DNA of 37,117 bases from NCBI GenBank assembly GCA_022763115.1, contig JALEGJ010000039.1, positions 1 to 37,117 of the forward strand, in the 5' to 3' direction. Every line of letters starts with the position of its first letter. The first letter of the stretch is position 1. This DNA is from Aquisalinus sp. Its GTDB lineage: Bacteria > Pseudomonadota > Alphaproteobacteria > Caulobacterales > Parvularculaceae. Of this stretch, positions 18,908 to 26,645 are shown one piece after another. The translations under genes and the position numbers were made by a program. Under the pieces are notes generated by a model, which saw only the letters and a program-made list of their open reading frames with translations, had not been told where the DNA came from and did not search any database.

Positions 18908-21098
18908 CGATCTCGAAAGCTACATGTAGGTCAGCGAGGGAAGACCCGCCAACCCATAAATCAAACGCTCCCGGCTCCACCCCATACTCCCTGCACCTAC
19001 GATAGAAAGAGAAATCAGCCCGGGATAAGGAGAAGCGCACATCCCTCACCTGCCCTGCAGGTATGAGAATTTTTTCAAAAGCTTTTAATTCTCTTACAGG
19101 CCTTGTGATACTCCCGACACGGTCACGAACATACAACTGCACAACTTCGTATGCATCTTTCAACCCAATATTACCTACGCGTACCGACACTTTCAACTTA
19201 CCGCCCTGTGTCAGTTCATTTGAGAGAATGGTAAGGTCGCTATACTCAAAATTCGCATAACTCAGCCCAAAGCCGAAAGGGAAAAGCGGTTCAAACCCGT
19301 CATCAAGATGAAAGGCCGTCATTCCAAAGGAAGTCTGCTCTGCACCCGCAGGGATATCGTCTATGGACATGATGCTATCATGTGTAGCAGGCCGACCACC
19401 GTTTTTCTTGCTGTAGTAAATTGGTATCTGCCCAACGGATTTAGGCAATGTGAATGGCAACTTGCCTGACGGGGACGTGTGGCCAAATATCAAATCACAG
19501 ATAGCAGGACCCGTCATCGTACCCGGATGCAAAGCAAATAAAACAGCGTCAGCATGTGGCAAGATATTACCGATCGTCAAAGGCCGACCAGACAAAATAA
19601 TAACGATAACAGTCTTGCCTGTAGCTTTCAGGCGCCTGACAAACTCCACTTGGTCGCCTGGCAAATTTATGTTGGCTCGACAATGGGCTTCACCAGATAA
19701 AATGGCTTCCTCCCCAATAATGGCTAAAACAACATCGCAGCAACTGGCTTTTTCAACAGCAACCTCAGCTAACTCACCACAGCTTGATCGGGTGGTTTCA
19801 AGGCCCCTTTCAAATACCACTTCGCAATCTTTATGCAGAGTGTCTTGAAATGCCTTTAGAGGCGTCACACTTAAACCAGAATCTCCATCAAAAACCCATG
19901 TGCCTAACTGCTCTTGCGGTTGATCAGCCATGGGTCCAACAAGACAAATCGAGTCAATTTCTTTTCGATCAATAGGCAATACCGCATTGTCATTTTTCAA
20001 CAGCACAAAACTTTCCGATGCCTGACGATGTGCACAATCAGTTGCTGCAGACTCAGAAACTCCCAATTTGTAATCTTTTGGCGTATACGGCACATCGAAA
20101 AGCCCGATATTCTTCTTAAGTGTGAGCACACTCATAACCATAGCGTCAATAGTATCGACACCGATCTCGCCAGCACTAACCAGATCCTCAAGGTGATTTT
20201 CATACGCATCACTCGTCATCTCTATATCGATACGAGCCTCTGCCGCTTGATAAGCAGCCTCTCTATCATCGGCAGTTATGCCATGCACAGTTAATTGCTT
20301 TACGGAGTCCCAATCACTTACGACAAGACCTGCAAACCCCCACTCATCGCGCAACACACCACGAATAAGCTCTCTATGCGCTGTCGCCGGTATACCGTCC
20401 ACGTCACTTAAAGACGACATGACCGAGGCGACACCCGCCGCTACCGCTTCCCTGAATGGTTCGAGATGAACATTCCGCAGCTCAAACTCCGAGACATTAG
20501 TCGAGCTGTAATCTATACCAGACTCAGAGTCACCGTATCCAACAAAGTGCTTTGCACACGCCGCTATTGAGCCTAGCGCCGCTAAATCTTCACCCTGAAA
20601 ACCCTCTATCATTGCGCGCCCGAATACAGCATTCAGAAGAGGGTCCTCCCCGAAACTCTCGGCAATACGCCCCCATCTTGGGTCACGTGAAACGTCTATC
20701 ATGGGGGCGAATGTCCACCGTATACCAGCAGCGTAGGCCTCGGACGCAGCAAGACGAGCGGCTTCTTTTGCGAGGTCAGTATTCCAGGTAGCCGCCTGAC
20801 CGAGCGGTATCGGGAAAATTGTTTTGAAACCATGAATTACATCGCGAGCAAAAACGAGTGGAATGCCACATGGGCTTTCCTCGAGTGCGATTTGTTGCAA
20901 CTCATTTACCAAGACGGGATCTACGACATTGATTACTGATCCAACCCTGCCTTCGCGAATTGCCCCAAGTAGTGATTGATCGGCTCTTCCTCCCGAGCCA
21001 TCAACCTGTCGCAATTGCCCAATCTTGTCACGCAGACTCATCTGCTCAAGGATAGTCCAAAGATCTTCCTCTGTATTCTTTGCTAAAGCCAGACTCAT
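18900..21098 (-). CDS. GH3 family beta-glucosidase, apparently cytoplasmic
   Basis: This 732-residue exo-beta-glucosidase is related to BglX. It shows the (beta/alpha)8 domain with KHFVGYGDSESG (183-194) and the nucleophile Asp262 in GLVVSDWDSV, a second alpha/beta sandwich domain (about 370-580, KTVIVIILSGRPLTI), and a C-terminal fibronectin-III-like domain (about 640-715, VQLYVRDRVGSITRPVRELKAFEKI). The N-terminus is polar (MSLALAKNTEEDLW) with no signal peptide, unlike periplasmic BglX. It probably hydrolyses imported gluco-oligosaccharides to glucose inside the cell, which would then meet Glk. It lies 29 bases after the transporter gene, and an AGAGG ribosome-binding site precedes the ATG. 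Confidence 0.93.
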   Translation of the reverse strand: MSLALAKNTEEDLWTILEQMSLRDKIGQLRQVDGSGGRADQSLLGAIREGRVGSVINVVDPVLVNELQQIALEESPCGIPLVFARDVIHGFKTIFPIPLGQAATWNTDLAKEAARLAASEAYAAGIRWTFAPMIDVSRDPRWGRIAESFGEDPLLNAVFGRAMIEGFQGEDLAALGSIAACAKHFVGYGDSESGIDYSSTNVSEFELRNVHLEPFREAVAAGVASVMSSLSDVDGIPATAHRELIRGVLRDEWGFAGLVVSDWDSVKQLTVHGITADDREAAYQAAEARIDIEMTSDAYENHLEDLVSAGEIGVDTIDAMVMSVLTLKKNIGLFDVPYTPKDYKLGVSESAATDCAHRQASESFVLLKNDNAVLPIDRKEIDSICLVGPMADQPQEQLGTWVFDGDSGLSVTPLKAFQDTLHKDCEVVFERGLETTRSSCGELAEVAVEKASCCDVVLAIIGEEAILSGEAHCRANINLPGDQVEFVRRLKATGKTVIVIILSGRPLTIGNILPHADAVLFALHPGTMTGPAICDLIFGHTSPSGKLPFTLPKSVGQIPIYYSKKNGGRPATHDSIMSIDDIPAGAEQTSFGMTAFHLDDGFEPLFPFGFGLSYANFEYSDLTILSNELTQGGKLKVSVRVGNIGLKDAYEVVQLYVRDRVGSITRPVRELKAFEKILIPAGQVRDVRFSLSRADFSFYRRCREYGVEPGAFDLWVGGSSLADLHVAFEIDA

Positions 21099-21127
21099 TG
21101 GTTTTAACCTCTAATTCAATCCTAAAA

Positions 21128-22588
21128 CTATCCAGATGCACTAGGCACGGCACCACGACGATCTTCAAGTTCACGCCGGATTTCACGAGCTTTTTCCTTC
21201 GTAATACCAAAAGTTGCAACAGCCCAGATTGCAAATCCAGAGGCTATGACTGGTATGAAAGCATCAAATAGCCTGAGCAGGAAAATAGTCCGTTCCGATT
21301 GATCGCCGCCAAGCTCAACATCAAACCCCGTAGCATTCAACAGAAATCCTCCACCCGCCAAGGCCGCCGTCATCCCGAGCTTTACGACCCACCAGTAAAT
21401 GGAGCCATACATTCCTTCGCGGCGCTCATGCGTCTTTAACTCGTCCATGTCGACGACGTCAGCCATCATGGATGGCATCAGCGTAAATAAGCCGCCAAGA
21501 CCAAAAGCGATTAACGGAGCTGGCAACAGCACAAGCCAGGGCAACTCAGGATTATAACAAAACCATTTAAGCCCATACCCCAACATTGAGAGAAAGGTTG
21601 CCAGCGCGAAAGTCCGACGCTTACCAAGCTTAGTACCCACCCAAGTCACCAATGCGATGACACCAAAAGTCGAAAATGTAGATAATGTGCCGACATACCC
21701 GGCAAACAGAGCGCCCTGAACCGTATCCCCTCCAAACACATAGTAAATCAGAACATAAGTTTGGAATGCAGCAATCAGGATAAATCCATTGAACACCAGA
21801 AATGTCGCTATGCACAACTTCAAAAATGGCACGAACATCAACGCTTTACCAAAGCCAACAGCAAAGTTGGTTACATTGTGACCAACCGCCTTAAGAGATG
21901 AGCTTGCATTCGCTTCAGAAGAAACAGCAGCCACACCTGCTAATCGCTCCCTGATAAATATTGCAGGCAGAACACCAATCACCACCACGAAAACACCGAT
22001 TGCAATCGAAACCCCCGCCGCTCCGTCGACCATGTTGTCAAACAAGGTCTCGTTTTGCATGATCAACAGCAACCATGGGGGTATGAAATATGCTAACTGC
22101 CCGATAAAATTCTGAACACCCATCAACCTTGTGCGCTCATTGTAATCAGGGGTCATTTCATACCCGAGCGCGACCCAAGGCGTCGCAAAAATTGTATACG
22201 CCGCGTAGAAGGCGAGAGATCCAATCAGGAAGTAATTAAAATAGAAACTTTCACTTTTGCCATCGGGAAGTTGCCACAAGATTATAAAAATTATTCCGAC
22301 CAAAATTGCGCCGACAAAAATATAAGGCCGACGACGTCCCCACCGAGACCTGGTATTATCGGAAATATACCCCATGAGAGGATCAGTGAGCGCATCAAAG
22401 AAACGGGGCAAAGCTGCCAATAAGCCAACTAGAGCCGGATTCATACCCAGCCCAAGATTCAACACAATCATCATACTTCCGATTGTGCCAGCCAGCAGAT
22501 TATTGACGAAAGCGCCCGCTCCGTAAACCAACTTCTGTGAAGTCGGCACTCGGTCCTCGGGTTTTGTCCCCTCTTGCAAAGCAGACAT
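21128..22588 (-). CDS. GPH-family (MFS) sugar:cation symporter
   Basis: This 486-residue inner-membrane transporter has about 12 hydrophobic segments. The glycoside-pentoside-hexuronide fingerprint is clear: DALTDPLMGYISDNTRSRWG followed by RRRPYIFVG near residues 65-95, where the DP, D and GRxRP elements are diagnostic. Later loops contain EMTPDYNERTRLMG and DELKTHERREGMYGSIYWW. It would import gluco-oligosaccharides or glucose with a cation from the periplasm. Its ATG shares one base with the GH16 stop (TAATG), so the two are coupled. The substrate is inferred from the flanking GH16 and GH3 genes. Confidence 0.92.
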   Translation of the reverse strand: MSALQEGTKPEDRVPTSQKLVYGAGAFVNNLLAGTIGSMMIVLNLGLGMNPALVGLLAALPRFFDALTDPLMGYISDNTRSRWGRRRPYIFVGAILVGIIFIILWQLPDGKSESFYFNYFLIGSLAFYAAYTIFATPWVALGYEMTPDYNERTRLMGVQNFIGQLAYFIPPWLLLIMQNETLFDNMVDGAAGVSIAIGVFVVVIGVLPAIFIRERLAGVAAVSSEANASSSLKAVGHNVTNFAVGFGKALMFVPFLKLCIATFLVFNGFILIAAFQTYVLIYYVFGGDTVQGALFAGYVGTLSTFSTFGVIALVTWVGTKLGKRRTFALATFLSMLGYGLKWFCYNPELPWLVLLPAPLIAFGLGGLFTLMPSMMADVVDMDELKTHERREGMYGSIYWWVVKLGMTAALAGGGFLLNATGFDVELGGDQSERTIFLLRLFDAFIPVIASGFAIWAVATFGITKEKAREIRRELEDRRGAVPSASG

Positions 22589-23544
22589 TAATTTGCCCGA
22601 CTATCATCGGTGGTGCGTTGATACACGCGCACCCAGTCAACCTGCATTGCCTTGGGGAAATCTGCTAGCGTCACCCCCCCCTCATTCTTTCCTTCGGGCA
22701 AGTGGCCACCAACGGCAACATTCAGTATTAGATAGAATGGTTTATCGAATGGTGACGTTTTGGGGAGGCTCGTAAAAAGTGCTTTAGGGCCCCAATCATC
22801 AGACGTTAGAGTAGAATAGTGCTGATCGTCGATGAACCACGAAATTTCCCCTTCTTTCCACTCAACTGCATAAACGTGAAAGCCGTCTTCTGAAGGCGGG
22901 AGTGTCGTCTTTTCACCTAAATATTGATTACGCGGCCATTCTCCTCCGTAATGCACAGTGCCATACAGACTATTTTCGACACCACCTTCACACTCTTCGC
23001 ATTTTGCCCCCAGATTAACCACCTCAGCTATATCAATTTCGCCTGACGCAGCCCAAGCACCATAATGTTCTTCCGTAGGCAGCATCCAAATTGCGGGCCA
23101 CATGCCTTGTCCTCTGGGCATCTTGGCCCGCACCTCAAACCGTCCGTATGTCCAATCTGCCTTGCCCATTGTATTGAGTCGAGCGGATGTAAATGGTTGC
23201 GTCTTTTTGGCGCGCCTCTCTTCCGTAGAGAGTCCTTCTCGCATTTTTCGAGGCAAAGCCGGACCAGATGCGGTTTCGTACCGGGCCACAATATTGAGAT
23301 AGCCATCTTCTACGTAAGAGTTTTCTGGTCTCTTGGTGTAGCACTGACGCTCTTCGTTTCCACCGCCCCAGCAGTCGACTTCGTGTGACCATTTTGATGG
23401 ATCAATTTCATTGCCCTCAAATTCATCATTCCATACGAGTGTCCAACCATCTTTTTCGACACTCTGGTGTAGAGTGGAACCTTCAGGAAGGTTTGATGAG
23501 GCAGCCATCAAAACCATCGATAACGTGATCAAAAGTCCTGTCAT
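22588..23544 (-). CDS. GH16 family endo-beta-1,3-glucanase (laminarinase-like)
   Basis: This 318-residue secreted enzyme has a hydrophobic signal peptide (residues 1 to about 17), then one GH16 domain. The catalytic signature GEIDIAEV gives nucleophile Glu169, assisting Asp171 and acid/base Glu174. WTLVWNDEFEGNEID, WTYGRFEVRAKMPRGQGMWPAIWMLP, FHVYAVEWKEGEISWFID and FYLILNVAVGG are typical of laminarinase-type GH16. There is no lipobox cysteine and no extra carbohydrate-binding module, so it is probably periplasmic or released. It is the first gene of its operon, with a LacI-type palindrome 78 bases upstream. An agarase or carrageenase is less likely from these motifs, but the exact beta-glucan is not proven. 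Confidence 0.92.
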   Translation of the reverse strand: MTGLLITLSMVLMAASSNLPEGSTLHQSVEKDGWTLVWNDEFEGNEIDPSKWSHEVDCWGGGNEERQCYTKRPENSYVEDGYLNIVARYETASGPALPRKMREGLSTEERRAKKTQPFTSARLNTMGKADWTYGRFEVRAKMPRGQGMWPAIWMLPTEEHYGAWAASGEIDIAEVVNLGAKCEECEGGVENSLYGTVHYGGEWPRNQYLGEKTTLPPSEDGFHVYAVEWKEGEISWFIDDQHYSTLTSDDWGPKALFTSLPKTSPFDKPFYLILNVAVGGHLPEGKNEGGVTLADFPKAMQVDWVRVYQRTTDDSRAN

Positions 23545-23621
23545 TTCAATATCCCTATATGCGTCACTTGTATTGAGTCCGACCTTCTACGGGTCTTGGT
23601 AGCATGAAGCTGATAAAAAAA

Positions 23622-23633
23622 GACAACGTTGTC
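23622..23633. promoter_or_regulatory. LacI-type operator upstream of the GH16 operon
   Basis: The perfect palindrome GACAACGTTGTC is identical over 12 bp to the one before the TonB receptor. Here it is flanked by an A-run on the left and a T-run on the right, which extends the symmetry. It is 78 bases upstream of the GH16 ATG. On the minus strand a weak promoter-like pair (TTGATC, then GAAAAT after about 18 bases) lies just upstream. This site probably controls the whole GH16-transporter-GH3-LacI unit. Confidence 0.8.
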
Positions 23634-23671
23634 AATTTTTTATTTTCAGTAAAAATTACGTATTTGATCAA

Positions 23672-23687
23672 ATGGCGTTTTCGCCAT
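23672..23687. repeat. Short perfect inverted repeat upstream of GH16
   Basis: ATGGCG (23672-23677) and CGCCAT (23682-23687) enclose TTTT. The repeat lies about 40 bases upstream of the LacI-type operator, near the weak -35 of the GH16 promoter. It may be a second regulator site or a small hairpin; no T-run follows on either strand. Confidence 0.4.
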
Positions 23688-23885
23688 AAGGGCATAAGCT
23701 TTGAAGACTTTTCCAACTGGAGATAAATGACAAGAGATTTACCACCAGCCCGCCTGTGCCGGATAACAAAACGAGTGATTAAGATTCGACACTCCGATTT
23801 AAGATGCTTACGGAGCATAAATGCAGAATTTCCAATTGAATAAATCCGCTCTCTCCAAACTGTGAACTTCTTTGCCCAAAACGTC

Positions 23886-23926
23886 TGCGTACGTAGTACA
23901 CACGAGTACATTACGCAAATTTTTTT
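23886..23926 (+). terminator. Imperfect hairpin followed by a T-run (terminator-like, plus strand)
   Basis: TGCGTA (23886-23891) pairs with TACGCA (23912-23917), and inside it GTAC (23896-23899) pairs with GTAC (23906-23909). Seven Ts follow at 23920-23926. On the plus strand this looks like an intrinsic terminator, yet no plus-strand gene lies upstream. Either a short untranslated plus-strand transcript ends here, or the dyad is a protein-binding site with a fortuitous T-run. Confidence 0.35.
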
Positions 23927-23974
23927 AAACTTTTTCTTCAATTGGTCACTGAATTACCCCCTAGAAACCAAGGC

Positions 23975-23994
23975 CCCAAAAGGTCACTTTTGGG
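23975..23994. repeat. Perfect 8-bp inverted repeat with GTCA loop
   Basis: CCCAAAAG at 23975-23982 and CTTTTGGG at 23987-23994 enclose a four-base loop, giving a compact hairpin. GGTCACT occurs inside it and again directly after it. No gene association is evident. Confidence 0.5.
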
Positions 23995-24446
23995 TCACTG
24001 GCTCCAGAGCTTTGTGGATGCATCTATAATAGCATGTGGAGATACTCATGTCGCGGCACGCGCAAAAAAAGGCGTGCGGAGATCGTTAAAGAGTTTTTCA
24101 GAACAGGCTCATAACCGCTACGCCAAAAAAAGCCGGAGTTTTTCTCTTAATACTGATATTAATTGACGATGTAAAAACTCATTGTCGAGCGCAGTAACAA
24201 TAAGCAGACTATTTTTCACTGCACACATAGTGCACACGGCACCCAATAACCCATTGATAATATTTACTTTTCCGCCGACTCGATCATGGGTGCCACGCAG
24301 AAGCGTTGGGTTCCATATTGCTGACCGCCTGAGGAGAATTGCTGCATCTTTGAACTCAAACCGATTGTCGGTCCGTGGCAATAGCAGAATATCGCTGTTT
24401 TGCCAAAGCTGATCCCGGGGGCGTCAGGGCCCTATATTGGCCGTGA

Positions 24447-26630
24447 CTAATCGTCTTTCTCCTCACGCGCGCATTCAAGGTCAACAGTGGCCGAGAGGTC
24501 GCTTGTGCGGTTGAGACTGATCTTGACGGAATGACGTGCCGAAGGGTCCGAACTCGTCCCTTCCCGCATCAATCCGTCAATCAGCGTATCAAAGACGCGC
24601 TTTGTTTCTTCTGTTTCGGCCATGCGCACCTCATGACCCGTGGTCAGATTTACCCGATCCCCGGGGCCGTACATGTTCAGCTTCACATTGCGGGCCATGA
24701 AACGGGTATCTGCTGCATCATCATGGGTCAGGTCAGTTTCAACGGTGACGAAACCGTAACGCCCGATAGCTGTGAGCTCCTGCCCTGATTTGGCTGCAAT
24801 GACGGCGCTTTCTTCGCAGACACCAATCCCGTAGCGCTCATTTTCCTCTGCACACGCCACAACCAGCCGGCCAAGGCGCCTTGCCGTCATGATGTTCTGG
24901 TCAGCAATGCCGGAATCAAAAAGCCCGACGCCTTCCTGGATGACCAGCCCCTGATGCCCGAGGTCCGAGGCAACACCGTAGCGCAAGGCTTCATACGTGC
25001 TGCCACCGGCAATCATGATCCCTGACAGAGCAGATACCGCGCCGCTCGAGGCAATCAGGGTGGCCCCATGGGCATAAGCGCTGGCAATGGCGCGCAATAC
25101 CTGACTTTCCTCTCCACGGTGCAATAAAGTTTCTACAAGGCGTATCTGATTGCCTCCACACATGAAGATGCATTTCATTGAAGCAATGCGATCCAGTTGT
25201 TCAGGATTACGCGCGGCATACTCCACATTATCGATTGTAATGCCGAGATCGACTGCTTCAACGCCATGGTTGCGGAAGAAATCAACATGCGCTTCGGCTG
25301 TTCGGCGCGCTTCTGATGAGGCCGCAGCGAACACACCAACCGGGCCTTCCCCCACAAGACTGATAATTTCCTGCTGCTCACGCTTGTCAAAATAGATCGG
25401 AGAAGAGCCAAGCAGAACAAGCCGGGAGCGCTCATTCAGGTCCATGCCGAAACTGCGGGCGCTGCGCAGGCCACGCTCAGACTGCACTACGGGATCGACC
25501 GTCTGCTTCATAATTGATGCCCGGAAATTCACAGCCGTCATCCGCAAGCCATCATCCGGGGTGGAGATCAGGCAACGCGAGCTGCGCTTGACGCGGTCCA
25601 GTACCACACGAGCCCCCACGCCAGTTTTCGGATCAATCGCCGTCAGGCTGTCCGTCGCATAATTTGCCTGATCGCCCAGTACCAGACGAGCCAGAAGGTC
25701 ATAGACGGCATAAGCGCCAAAAGCGTTTCGTTTGGATCGCACAGGGGCGCGGTAGGCAATTTCGCTGTTACGAACGCGGCGCTTGCTTTCGGCTGCTGTC
25801 ACAACATAGTTTTTCAGGTCGATCAGATCGCCGTCATCCAGATAGCTGATGCGGAAATTTTCAAACTGGTTTGCTTGCTGATCGAATTTGGCCCGGCGCG
25901 TGTCAATAAATATAACCCCATACTCACCGCAAATCCGCGCCTTGTTGCCTTCCACCAGCAAAGCCGTATTTTCGTCAATACCGAACCCGCGTTTCACGCC
26001 GGTATGGGCCATGGCGACGACTAGACGTGCCAGACGCCCGCGCTTGATGAAATGCTGGTCAACCAGTCCGTGCGGGAAGAAGCCCATCCCCTTGCCAACT
26101 AGAAGGCCCGGCTCATCCGGATCATCGGTTATGCCGTGCACAACCGATTCAAATGATGTGCCGCCAAGAATCATGATTTTGGACATCATGGCGGCCCCGG
26201 CACTGGAGCCGGCCAGTAATCCGCCGCCCTTGAAAAGTCTTTTGATGGTTTTCAGAAGAGGTGTCTCTTTACCGTTCTGCAGCAGCGAGGCAACAATCTT
26301 GGCCTGGTCGCCGCCGGTGAAATAAACGCTGCCTGCCGCCTCAATGCGTGCCAGTATCTCCGGATCGAAGGCACTTTGATGCGCATTTTCCGAATACACC
26401 GGGATGACATCCGTCTTGAAACCGTGGCTCAGAAAGGCTGCGTCAGTCTCCTCCCCGACCTCCACTGGTTCGGAAGAAGCCGTCGGGAAAATGGCGATCT
26501 TGCCACCAGCCAGTCGCCGCATTTCCCGATACACAGCCCGGTTGTCATCCTCGAGCCTGCCGCCGATAATGGCCATACGACGGACAGGCGTCGTTTGCGC
26601 CGATGGTGATAGCGCTGCGCTACTCGTCAT
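24447..26630 (-). CDS. Tandem two-domain cyanophycinase (peptidase S51 family), second domain degenerate
   Basis: This 727-residue protein carries two copies of the S51 cyanophycinase fold, while ordinary cyanophycinases of about 270-300 residues carry one. Domain 1 (about 18-270) has FTGGDQ, nucleophile elbow GSSAGAA (Ser143), DQHF (His193) with nearby arginines, and GFGIDENTAL (Glu220). Domain 2 (about 402-650) keeps the fold motifs CGGNQ, DQ plus RRLGR, and GIGVCEESAV. Its elbow, however, reads ASSGA (Ser529) and the histidine of DQHF is Asn579, so it is probably inactive or altered. The enzyme should cut cyanophycin to beta-Asp-Arg dipeptides. It lies 15 bases after the cyanophycin synthetase gene on the same strand, forming an operon. 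Whether domain 2 binds polymer or holds domain 1 is unknown. Confidence 0.88.
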   Translation of the reverse strand: MTSSAALSPSAQTTPVRRMAIIGGRLEDDNRAVYREMRRLAGGKIAIFPTASSEPVEVGEETDAAFLSHGFKTDVIPVYSENAHQSAFDPEILARIEAAGSVYFTGGDQAKIVASLLQNGKETPLLKTIKRLFKGGGLLAGSSAGAAMMSKIMILGGTSFESVVHGITDDPDEPGLLVGKGMGFFPHGLVDQHFIKRGRLARLVVAMAHTGVKRGFGIDENTALLVEGNKARICGEYGVIFIDTRRAKFDQQANQFENFRISYLDDGDLIDLKNYVVTAAESKRRVRNSEIAYRAPVRSKRNAFGAYAVYDLLARLVLGDQANYATDSLTAIDPKTGVGARVVLDRVKRSSRCLISTPDDGLRMTAVNFRASIMKQTVDPVVQSERGLRSARSFGMDLNERSRLVLLGSSPIYFDKREQQEIISLVGEGPVGVFAAASSEARRTAEAHVDFFRNHGVEAVDLGITIDNVEYAARNPEQLDRIASMKCIFMCGGNQIRLVETLLHRGEESQVLRAIASAYAHGATLIASSGAVSALSGIMIAGGSTYEALRYGVASDLGHQGLVIQEGVGLFDSGIADQNIMTARRLGRLVVACAEENERYGIGVCEESAVIAAKSGQELTAIGRYGFVTVETDLTHDDAADTRFMARNVKLNMYGPGDRVNLTTGHEVRMAETEETKRVFDTLIDGLMREGTSSDPSARHSVKISLNRTSDLSATVDLECAREEKDD

Positions 26631-26645
26631 GGAATCTGCGTTTCC

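Larger units (their letters stand above)
23690..24446. other. Intergenic region without a convincing gene
   Basis: About 750 bases between the GH16 control region and the cyanophycinase gene. The open frames here are short (at most about 125 codons), overlap on both strands, have no recognisable domain and mostly no ribosome-binding site. It holds a large imperfect dyad with a T-run (23886-23926), a perfect 8-bp hairpin (23975-23994), a 6-bp hairpin with an A-rich loop (24056-24077) and three copies of GGTCACT (23944, 23982, 23993). No tRNA or named RNA was recognised. Decayed genes or an unknown small RNA are possible. Confidence 0.5.

Noticed and set aside
14971..23544. Reading the glucan locus as a Bacteroidetes-type SusC/SusD locus
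   Set aside because: No SusD-like lipoprotein gene is present and the receptor lacks the SusC N-terminal extension; the regulator is LacI, not a hybrid two-component or SusR protein.
23564..23941. 125-codon open frame on the minus strand upstream of GH16
   Set aside because: It runs through the LacI-type operator and promoter region, has a Lys/Arg-rich composition from AT-rich DNA and no domain.
24118..24381. 87-codon minus-strand frame in the 23.7-24.4 kb gap, considered as a small gene or transposase remnant
   Set aside because: It starts with TTG, has no good ribosome-binding site, and its residues match no family I recognise; overlapping frames exist on the other strand.
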